Assembly (NCBI GenBank): GCA_965277595.1
Contig: CBDIDH010000001.1
Coordinates: 806,001 to 870,000, forward strand
Source: CBDIDH01 sp965277595
GTDB lineage: Bacteria; Planctomycetota; Planctomycetia; Isosphaerales; Isosphaeraceae
Length of the DNA stretch: 64,000 nucleotides
Reading direction: 5' to 3'
The translations under genes and the position numbers were made by a program. Each line of letters starts with the position of its first letter. Within the stretch, counting starts at the first letter, position 1. Below, one piece after another: positions 1-6,950 of this stretch. The notes under the pieces were generated by a model, which saw only the letters and a list, made by a program, of their open reading frames with translations, was not told where the DNA came from and did no database searches.

Positions 1-333
1 CTTTTATCTGGATGTGGGCAAAGCGCCCAGACGGCCGACCCCGCGCAAGCTCGTGACGCCCTTCACGCCGTTCTCGACGCCTGGAAGGGGGGCGAGACCC
101 CCGAGAATCTCGCGACGCGGGCGCTGCCGATCCACGTTTCCGACGTGGAATGGGCCGGTGGATATCGACTCATCGGGTACTCGGGCGGCGTTGAAGGCCG
201 ACTTGTCGGCTTTGACATGACTTACCCGGTCGTCCTTGAGTTGAAGACCCCCAAGGGGCGAGCGGTCAAGAAAACCGCCGTTTATTGCATCACCACGAGT
301 CCACAGGTTCTGGTCCTTCGTCAAGAGGGCTGA
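1..333 (+). CDS. Lipoprotein, C-terminal part (5' end outside window)
   Basis: The reading frame is open from base 1 to the stop at 331-333, giving 110 residues. The first residues are LLSGC, which fits a lipobox with the lipidated cysteine at residue 5, so only the signal peptide is missing. Mature sequence: a short helical part (around ARDALHAVLDAWKGG) followed by a mixed region containing VSDVEWAGGYRLIGY and a final stretch with TTSPQVLVLR. I recognise no named family; small lipoproteins of this kind are common in planctomycetes. The next gene starts 66 bases downstream on the same strand. The lipoprotein call is inferred from the lipobox alone. Confidence 0.65.
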   Translation, partial: LLSGCGQSAQTADPAQARDALHAVLDAWKGGETPENLATRALPIHVSDVEWAGGYRLIGYSGGVEGRLVGFDMTYPVVLELKTPKGRAVKKTAVYCITTSPQVLVLRQEG

Positions 334-399
334 CGGGCCAGTCCGACGCGCCTGGGATCAATCCTTATTCTATTCGCTCTTATTTTCGGAGATTCATTC

Positions 400-1737
400 A
401 TGCGTTACAAGTATCAGGATTTGACGACCAGCGTTCTCTTCTTCTCTCTCGCGGGTGCCTGCCTGGCGGCCGAACCGGTGTCGGAGACGCCGAGGCCGGT
501 CGCCGCGACGCGGCCGGAGTTGAAGGAGCAGCTCGAACGCTCGAAGCAATCGCGCCCGAGGCTTCCCTTGCCACCACCGACCGTCGAGGAAATCGCCGCG
601 GCGGAGGCCCGGCCCGGTCGCGGCCCGATGGGCGGAATTATCAACAATGCCCGGATGCGCAGGCTGTACCTCCCCGCGGAATTGCTCGGCGGCGGTTTCT
701 CCCGCGAGGCCGATCCGACGATGACCCTCGACAACACCTTCAAGACCATGTTCTTCTGGATCGTCTCGCGAGCCAACAACTGCGCATACTGCTCGGGACA
801 TCAGGAGGTCAAGCTCTCGGGCGACGGAGTGACCGAGGAGACGATTGCCGCGCTCGATGGCGATTGGTCGGAGTTTACCGAGGCTCAGCGTTCGGCCTTT
901 GTTTTCACCAAGAAGCTGACGTTTGAGCCGAACCAGATCAGTGAGGCCGACCTCGTCCCCTTGCGTCGCCATTACAATGACCTCCAGATTCTGGAGATCA
1001 TCACGTCGGTTGCCGGATTCAACGCCATGAACCGCTGGACCGGGGCGCTGGCGATCCCGCAGGAAGGGCACCGCGTCTATCTCTCGCCGACGCCCGCGAA
1101 GTACGCGACGGTTCGAAGTACCGTCGCCCCTCCGACGACGGCCGGGCTCTGCGCAAAGCCGGCCAACCGTGGACCTCTTGAGACCCCCGACCAGGTAAAC
1201 GCCGCGCTCGCCGCCTGCCGGAAGCGGACTCCCAGACTTCCCCTTGCCGGCGAAACCCAGGCGCGCGGCGTCGTTCCCGCCGACTGGTCCGGCGCCGAGG
1301 CGCTTCCCGAATGGGTCCGCCTTCTGGCGAACTTCCCCAAGGGGGGCAAGGCCTGGGTCGCCCAGACCTACCACGCCCAGACCAAGGGACGGCTCTCGCC
1401 CAGGCTCCGCGCGGAGATCGCCTGGGTCGCGGCGCGAAACGACCGCGCCTGGTACGCGCTTGGCCACGCCCGCGAGCGCCTCAAAGACCTTGGCCTTGGC
1501 GATGCCGAGATCTATGCCCTTGATCCGGGCAACGCATCCTTGCCCGCGGCCGAGCGCCTGGCGCTTGGCCTGGCGCGCAAGTTAACGGTCGACCCGGCTC
1601 TTATCACCGACGCCGACATCGAGGGCCTCCGCGCGCATTATCCCGACCCCGAGGTCGCCGAGATTGTCTACCAGGTGACTCAGGCCGCCTTCTTCGACCG
1701 GCTGACCGAGGCCGCCGGCCTCCGCCTGGAACGCTGA
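400..1737 (+). CDS. Secreted tandem AhpD/carboxymuconolactone decarboxylase-like protein
   Basis: 445 residues starting at ATG 400 with GGAG 8 bases upstream. An N-terminal signal-like segment (SVLFFSLAGACLAAEP) predicts export. The first domain (about 80-235) carries the AhpD-type motif NNCAYCSGH, with C128, C131 and H134, which in this family performs peroxidase-linked disulfide chemistry. The second half (about 285-440) looks like a repeat of the fold: the matching position reads AARNDRAWYALGH, so the histidine is kept and both cysteines are lost. The architecture is one redox-competent and one degenerate CMD domain in a single exported chain. The substrate is unknown. No ahpC-like partner is adjacent. 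Confidence 0.75.
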   Translation: MRYKYQDLTTSVLFFSLAGACLAAEPVSETPRPVAATRPELKEQLERSKQSRPRLPLPPPTVEEIAAAEARPGRGPMGGIINNARMRRLYLPAELLGGGFSREADPTMTLDNTFKTMFFWIVSRANNCAYCSGHQEVKLSGDGVTEETIAALDGDWSEFTEAQRSAFVFTKKLTFEPNQISEADLVPLRRHYNDLQILEIITSVAGFNAMNRWTGALAIPQEGHRVYLSPTPAKYATVRSTVAPPTTAGLCAKPANRGPLETPDQVNAALAACRKRTPRLPLAGETQARGVVPADWSGAEALPEWVRLLANFPKGGKAWVAQTYHAQTKGRLSPRLRAEIAWVAARNDRAWYALGHARERLKDLGLGDAEIYALDPGNASLPAAERLALGLARKLTVDPALITDADIEGLRAHYPDPEVAEIVYQVTQAAFFDRLTEAAGLRLER

Positions 1738-1846
1738 GGCCGCAGGTTCGCCGAGTCGGCCCGACCGCGAGGGAAACGCCGAGACGAGTGTTTCCTTCGC
1801 GGTCGAAAACGTGGAGTTGTCGCGGGATTGCGGGGGTTTTCGGTTG

Positions 1847-1963
1847 GAAGGGCAAAGGGCAGAGGGCTTTTTTTGCCCTTTGCCCTTTGCCCTTTGCCCC
1901 TTGCCGTTTGCCCTTTGCCCCTTGCCCCTTGCCGTTTGCCCTTTGCCTTCTGGCCTTCGCCCT
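1847..1963. repeat. Heptad hairpin of the GCCCTTT family
   Basis: This sits in the 379-base gap between the AhpD-like gene and the next small gene. A short left arm (GGGCAAAGGGCAGAGGGC) is followed by a T-rich loop, then about 12 head-to-tail 7-base units of the form GCCCTTT, GCCCCTT or GCCGTTT. The arms are complementary and can form a hairpin. I see no other gene or site in 1738-2116. Confidence 0.8.
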
Positions 1964-2116
1964 TTTGGTAGCTGGTCTCTAAACCGAGGCCTGATCGGCC
2001 ATCGGACCGTCTGAAGTGAAGATCCCGGTCACTCAAGGCCAAACGAGGGCATGAGAAATGCCTGTAAAGCCTGGTCTTCAACGATTTTTTTCACGTTCAA
2101 AAGCTGGAGACAGATG

Positions 2117-2314
2117 ATGGCCGATCCCCGCAACGTCGCGCACGACAAGAAGGTTCAGGACGAGAAAAAACACCACGGAGAGGAGCCCGTGCCCGACGCC
2201 GTCGAAACCCCTCAGCCGGGCAAGAAGCCGAAACTGGTGCAGAACGATAGCCCGGGTGATACCTATCAGCAACACGCCAAGCTCGACCCCGAGGATGTGC
2301 CCGTCGAGGAATGA
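2117..2314 (+). CDS. Small hydrophilic hypothetical protein
   Basis: 65 residues, beginning MADPRNVAHDKKVQDEKK. I chose ATG 2117 because GGAGA lies 6 bases upstream; an in-frame ATG at 2114 is only 3 bases from it. The protein is strongly charged (Lys, Asp, Glu, Pro), has no hydrophobic segment and is probably disordered. It resembles short charged proteins often seen in planctomycetes, but I do not recognise a family. The opposite strand is also open here, yet it lacks a plausible ribosome site. Confidence 0.5.
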   Translation: MADPRNVAHDKKVQDEKKHHGEEPVPDAVETPQPGKKPKLVQNDSPGDTYQQHAKLDPEDVPVEE

Positions 2315-2352
2315 ATGATCGGGGCCGTGAGCAAACGGGGCGAAACGCCGAG

Positions 2353-3588
2353 TCACGACGGCGTTTCGTCTCCTTTGCGCGGGGCGGGCTGGGGCCTGGT
2401 CTTCGGTGGAGGAGAGACGGGAAGCCCTGGGGGAGCATCGGGCGCGGGATGGCGTCGGATTCCGATCGAAGGCTGGAGTCTGGGACGTTTCAGGCGGCCC
2501 AGAAGGATATCGACCTGGTCCTGAATGGTCGCGGCCGCGGCGACGTATCGAAGAGTGCCGGCGCGATCGAGAATAAAGATCGCGGGAAGTCGCGTGATCG
2601 CCGCGCCTTCGGTCCAGATCCGTCGAGCCTCGCGGTTGTTGGGAACGAGGACAAGCGGGGCCTCGGCGCCCGAGGTCTTGAAGGAGTCGCGGGCGTCGTC
2701 GGCCGAACCCTCGAACGAGACGCCGACAATCGCCAGGTCGTCGCCTTTCGTGCTCTGCCGGGCCATTCGGGCTCTCAGGAGGGCGATCCTTCCGGCCGTG
2801 TTGGGTCCAAAGACGACGACCACGACCACCTTGCCGTGAAGGTCGGCGGAGCGCACCGTTTTGCCGTCGACGGTGGGAAGGTCAAACTCGTAAGGAAGGC
2901 CGAGCCGAGGGCCAGGAAGGATCGCCATGCCCTTCTCCCTGGCCTCGGTCTGCGCGGCCTGGATCAGCAAGTTTTCGGCGTTGGGGACGACATACTCGAT
3001 CCCGAAGTACGCCATTTTCGAGGCCGAGAATTCCTCGTCGTGGAAGAGGGTAAACTGTGTCATCACGAAAACGCCGTCCGCCCCATGCGACGCCCCTTTT
3101 TGCGGGTAACGGGGAACGTATCGGTGCGCCTCCTCGTCGAAAAAGACCGGCCGCAGGTTCAGCGCCGAGGTCCCGGCGCGCGTTGACTGGACCAGGAGAT
3201 AGCGCAGGTTGTCGCTGAGGTCCACCGCCGCGAAGCCTCCCAGAGCACGCTCGGGATTGGTGAAATGCCAGGCGGTGTTAGGTTCCAACCGCCGCGGTTC
3301 GATCTCCCAGGTGCAACCAGGCGCGGGCAAGAGGTCCGCGCGGTCGGGTAAGGGCCTGAGTCCCCCCGATCCATAACTGAACTTGGCTGTCTCCGGAACG
3401 GCCTCGGCCTTGGCGCGGGGACGAAACGGGACTTTCGGAATCGGTTTGGGCGCCGGCGCCGGGGCGGAAGCCAATGGGGGCGTCGGCAGGAGCTGGAACC
3501 CGAAGCCGCTGGCAATGAACCAGATCCCGCCGACAAAGCCCGCCGCGAGGGCCAGGCATGCGACCACCGCGGCCTTGAACCGAGTCAT
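2353..3588 (-). CDS. Membrane-anchored thioredoxin-like (redoxin) protein lacking the CxxC
   Basis: 411 residues from ATG 3588, preceded by GGAGG at 7 bases. Residues 6-30 form one membrane anchor, followed by a Pro/Ala-rich linker. The middle part (about 90-215) is unassigned. Residues 231-375 read as an AhpC/TSA-TlpA type redoxin domain (LPYEFDLPTVDGKTV, HGKVVVVVVFG, then LPAIFILDRAG with the cis-Pro near 335). Where catalytic cysteines are expected the sequence is GPNTAGR (261-267), so ordinary disulfide chemistry is unlikely. The C-terminal tail is Pro/Arg-rich. The gene is divergent from the MBOAT gene, with a heptad hairpin between them. Confidence 0.75.
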   Translation of the reverse strand: MTRFKAAVVACLALAAGFVGGIWFIASGFGFQLLPTPPLASAPAPAPKPIPKVPFRPRAKAEAVPETAKFSYGSGGLRPLPDRADLLPAPGCTWEIEPRRLEPNTAWHFTNPERALGGFAAVDLSDNLRYLLVQSTRAGTSALNLRPVFFDEEAHRYVPRYPQKGASHGADGVFVMTQFTLFHDEEFSASKMAYFGIEYVVPNAENLLIQAAQTEAREKGMAILPGPRLGLPYEFDLPTVDGKTVRSADLHGKVVVVVVFGPNTAGRIALLRARMARQSTKGDDLAIVGVSFEGSADDARDSFKTSGAEAPLVLVPNNREARRIWTEGAAITRLPAIFILDRAGTLRYVAAAATIQDQVDILLGRLKRPRLQPSIGIRRHPAPDAPPGLPVSPPPKTRPQPAPRKGDETPS

Positions 3589-3692
3589 GACGTCGCCTCC
3601 GTCCGTGTCGTGAATGGGATGATTCACGCATTCTTGCAAGCGCGGTTGAGGGATGCCAGAGGGGGGAGGAATTTCGGACGAATTTCTCGGAT

Positions 3693-3805
3693 CAGGGGAT
3701 TTGCAAAGTTCCAAGGACCAAGGACCAATGACCGAAAAATCTCGTCCCTTGGTCATCGGTCATTGGTCCTTGGTTATCGAACCGACAGACTTTGCAATCT
3801 TCCTG
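3693..3805. repeat. Heptad hairpin element with terminal inverted repeats (copy 1)
   Basis: About 113 bp in the 324-base gap between divergent genes. Outer arms CAGGGGATTTGCAAAG and CTTTGCAATCTTCCTG are imperfect inverted repeats. Inside, CCAAGGACCAATGACCGA pairs with TCGGTCATTGGTCCTTGG across a short loop. The inner arms consist of 7-base units (GGACCAA, TGACCGA and their complements). The rest of 3589-3912 shows nothing else I can name. Confidence 0.88.
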
Positions 3806-3912
3806 TTTCTGGGAAGGGCCGGATTCCCGAGGGGTCTGGGCGTGGATTAGGATGGGGGTGTGGGCGGGAGACGCGGGCAAGATCGCGGGCGAATCGTCGA
3901 GGGGTTCACCCG

Positions 3913-5607
3913 TTGCTGTTCAACTCGGTTGAGTTCCTGGTCTTCTTCCCGATCGTGTATGGGCTTTACCGGGTTGCGCCGGGGCTCCGTGCGCAAAATC
4001 GCGTGTTGTTGCTGGCGAGTTATGTTTTTTATGGCTGGTGGGATGTTCGTTATCTCTTTTTGGTCGTGCTCTCGACGGGTCTCGACTTTTGTTGCGGCCT
4101 GGTGCTGGCGGGGGAAGAGGTTCCAGGAAGGGATCGAGCGGCGGTCTCGGCGGGATTGATCGTCGCCGCGGCGGTCTTTGTCATGCCGCGCTGGGATGCG
4201 TTGCGGTGGGTCTCGCCCTTCACGAAGGCTCTGAAAACGGGGGCCTGGGTTTTTTGGACGCCGATCGGGCCGTTGAGCCTGGATCTGAATCAGCTACTGA
4301 ATGTCAATGCACTGGGCTGGTGGGTTTTTGGCGGGACGATCGGCGGGGTGATCGGGGCGAATCTGGCGTATCGGCGGTTCGCGGCCCTGAAGGAAGAGAG
4401 GCGGCGGAAGATTGGCCTGGTGGTGACCGTCGGGGCGAACCTGGCCTTGCTCGGGGTCTTCAAATATTTCGATTTCTTTGTGGACAGCGCGACGGCGGCG
4501 CTGGCGGCGGTTGGGATTACGGGGTCGACGTGGCACCTCCGCGTGCTCTTGCCGGTGGGGATCTCCTTTTACACGTTTCAATCGTTGAGTTATACGATTG
4601 ACGTGTACAGGCGACGAATGGAGCCGGTGCGTCGCCTGGAAGATTATGCTCTTTTCGTGATGTTCTTTCCCGTGCTCGTCGCCGGGCCGATCGAGCGCGC
4701 CGGGCACATGATGCCGAAGCTCTTGAGCCCGAGAACGCTGAGCATTGACCAGTCTACCCGGGGTCTCTTCCTGATCCTCTTCGGCCTGATGAAGAAGGTC
4801 GCCGTGGCGGACGGCCTGGCCCCGGCGGTGAACTCGATCTTCAACGAGAGGGGCGAGCCGAGCGGGGTTGACGTGGCGCTGGCCTCGGTGCTCTTTGCCT
4901 TTCAGATTTACGGCGATTTCTCGGGTTATACCGACGTGGCGCGGGGAGTTGGAAAGATTCTCGGTTTTGACCTTCTGCATAACTTCAACCTGCCCTATTT
5001 CTCCAGAGGCCCGCGCGAGTTCTGGCAGCGCTGGCATATCAGCCTGTCGACCTGGCTGCGTGATTATCTTTATGTGCCGATGGGTGGCAATCGCGGCCGA
5101 GGCTGGCAGACGTTGCGGAACCTTTTGACAACGATGGTGCTGGGGGGCATCTGGCATGGCGCCGCCTGGACGTTCGTCGTCTGGGGCGTGTATCAAGGAG
5201 TCTTGCTCTGCGTCGATCGCATGTGGAACGGCGACCGAACCCCGGCAGGCTGGCGCGATCGGCCGTTGAGGAACCTGGGGGCCTCGCTGCTTTTTTTCGG
5301 TCTGACCTGTTACGGCTGGCTGATCTTCCGGGCGACGTCGATCGGGCAGGTCGGCCGGTTCACGAAGAGCCTTCTCCGCCGATGGGACCTGACCTTTTTC
5401 ACGACGATCCAGACTCCTTCACCCGCGGCGCAGGTGGGCCTGGCGGTGCTGATCGGGTTCGAGATCCTGGAATATCTCGCCGGTTCGCGGACCTTTTACC
5501 GAAGCTGGCCGAGGCCGGTCCGGGGTGCCTTTTACGCGCTCTTGACGTTCCTTCTTGTCATGGGGTTCTCGAATGAGCCCGCCCAGTTCATCTACTTTCA
5601 GTTCTGA
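3913..5607 (+). CDS. MBOAT-family membrane O-acyltransferase (AlgI/DltB-like)
   Basis: 564 residues from TTG 3913 (M-LFNSVEFLVFFP, the usual N-terminus of this family), with a GAGGGG site upstream; the frame is also open further upstream. Many hydrophobic segments. Family landmarks include PVGISFYTFQSLSYTIDVY near residue 216, a PVLVAGPIERA segment, PYFSRGPREFWQRWHISLS, and the catalytic-histidine segment GGIWHGAAWTF. MBOAT proteins move acyl (usually acetyl) groups across the membrane onto extracellular polysaccharide. The next gene overlaps it by 35 bases and encodes an SGNH-like partner, as in alginate and cellulose acetylation systems. The polysaccharide substrate is unknown. Confidence 0.9.
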   Translation: MLFNSVEFLVFFPIVYGLYRVAPGLRAQNRVLLLASYVFYGWWDVRYLFLVVLSTGLDFCCGLVLAGEEVPGRDRAAVSAGLIVAAAVFVMPRWDALRWVSPFTKALKTGAWVFWTPIGPLSLDLNQLLNVNALGWWVFGGTIGGVIGANLAYRRFAALKEERRRKIGLVVTVGANLALLGVFKYFDFFVDSATAALAAVGITGSTWHLRVLLPVGISFYTFQSLSYTIDVYRRRMEPVRRLEDYALFVMFFPVLVAGPIERAGHMMPKLLSPRTLSIDQSTRGLFLILFGLMKKVAVADGLAPAVNSIFNERGEPSGVDVALASVLFAFQIYGDFSGYTDVARGVGKILGFDLLHNFNLPYFSRGPREFWQRWHISLSTWLRDYLYVPMGGNRGRGWQTLRNLLTTMVLGGIWHGAAWTFVVWGVYQGVLLCVDRMWNGDRTPAGWRDRPLRNLGASLLFFGLTCYGWLIFRATSIGQVGRFTKSLLRRWDLTFFTTIQTPSPAAQVGLAVLIGFEILEYLAGSRTFYRSWPRPVRGAFYALLTFLLVMGFSNEPAQFIYFQF

Positions 5608-6751
5608 ACCGTCGGGCGACCCGGAACATGCTCAACCTTCGCCGAGGCGTCGCGACCTGCGCGAGGCGGTTGTCGTGTCGGCCTGGACGCTTGTCTTTCT
5701 GGTCGCGGCCGACCTGGCGATTGGCCGGTTGGTTCCCATGCCGGGCGATCCGGGACTGGTCGGCTCGGGCAAGTTTCAGGAAGCGATTCATTATGGGTGG
5801 TCGGTCGAGGCCAAGATTCGCCGGGCATTGGGAAAGCCGGGGGGACGCGAGTCGCATCTGGTCAAACTGGGCTGGCTTGGCCGCGAGTTCACGCCGCCGC
5901 AACCCCCCTCGGCCGGGCCGCTCTTGATTTCGTGTTACGGCATGTCGTTCTCGAACGACATCGCCAACGCGATGGGGCGGCTTGATCCCGAGATCCGCCT
6001 GTTCTTGCGAGGAACTCCGGGGGCCTCGCCGAACCACTCCTTCGCGGCCTATCAGCGCGATCGCGGGGGCGGCTCGCGCGTCGTCATCCTGGGAATCCTG
6101 GCCTCGACCGTTCCGTATCTGGCCTCGACGACGAGCATGACCCGGTCGTTCGAGGTGCCGATGGCGTACACGTATCCGCGGATCGAGGCGAGGTCGTCCG
6201 GCCTCGCCATCGCGACGCCGCCGATCCTCACGGCCGATGATCTCCGCACCTGGTTCAACGATCCGCAACGCTGGGGCGAATATGTTCATTGGCTTCAAAC
6301 GCACGACGCCTATTATCACGCATTTCTCTTTCGAGAGAGTTTCGCCGATGCTTCGGTTCTCATGCGAATGACCCGACGCGCGGTCGGCCAGCGCTGGCAG
6401 ACCTCGCGCGAGGCGCTGACCCACGGCCCGGACGGTTTTGTCGCGGGAAGCCCAGTTCTCCAGGCCCTGGAAACGATGACCGCCTCCTTCGCGGCAAGCG
6501 TTCGCCGCGACGGCAAGATCCCGATCGTGCTCTTGATCGAGGATCGCGGTTTTGGCGATCACCTCTCAGAGGCTCTCGGGCCGATCTTGCAACGCGATCA
6601 GATCGCCTCATTAAGCACGCACACCCGCTGCCCCGATTCCGACCCCCGCAACTTCGCCCCCGACGGCCACTTCACGGCGCAGGCTTACGAGACGATCGCG
6701 CGGGCGCTACGCAGGTTGATCGGCCGGCTGACGGCGCGGGATCGTTCTTGA
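5573..6751 (+). CDS. SGNH-like acyltransferase/esterase partner of the MBOAT protein
   Basis: 392 residues from ATG 5573, overlapping the MBOAT gene by 35 bases. One N-terminal membrane segment (AVVVSAWTLVFLVAADLAIG) is followed by an extracytoplasmic domain. CYGMSFSND fits a degenerate GDSL block I with the nucleophile Ser, and DGHFTAQAYETIARAL near the C-terminus fits the catalytic Asp-x-His block. This is the AlgJ/AlgX/PatB logic, in which the SGNH protein transfers acetyl supplied by the MBOAT partner. Sequence identity to those proteins cannot be judged here; function is inferred from the motifs and the coupling. Confidence 0.75.
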   Translation: MSPPSSSTFSSEPSGDPEHAQPSPRRRDLREAVVVSAWTLVFLVAADLAIGRLVPMPGDPGLVGSGKFQEAIHYGWSVEAKIRRALGKPGGRESHLVKLGWLGREFTPPQPPSAGPLLISCYGMSFSNDIANAMGRLDPEIRLFLRGTPGASPNHSFAAYQRDRGGGSRVVILGILASTVPYLASTTSMTRSFEVPMAYTYPRIEARSSGLAIATPPILTADDLRTWFNDPQRWGEYVHWLQTHDAYYHAFLFRESFADASVLMRMTRRAVGQRWQTSREALTHGPDGFVAGSPVLQALETMTASFAASVRRDGKIPIVLLIEDRGFGDHLSEALGPILQRDQIASLSTHTRCPDSDPRNFAPDGHFTAQAYETIARALRRLIGRLTARDRS

Positions 6752-6790
6752 CCGAGCAGAGATCAAAAGGAAGAAGATGGGCAGATTGGG

Positions 6791-6812
6791 AAAACGATTG
6801 AACGTTTTTGAG
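6791..6812 (+). terminator. Possible weak terminator after the SGNH gene
   Basis: AAAACG and CGTTTT form a 6-bp stem around a 6-base loop and are followed by a short T run. The stem is AT-rich and weak, so this is only a candidate. Confidence 0.25.
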
Positions 6813-6950
6813 TCGAAATTGATGAGTCACGGGCACTGAGGATCGGGAACCGGCTCTCGAAATTGGGGGAATCGCTCTGTCAGGAATTGGGGAAAGACCG
6901 TAAAAGACGCTGAGCTAAGGAACCGTCGGAGGTGGGTAGGAGGCCCGTCG

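Noticed and set aside
37..324. Minus-strand ORF over the left edge
   Set aside because: Shadow of the lipoprotein fragment, whose frame carries a lipobox.
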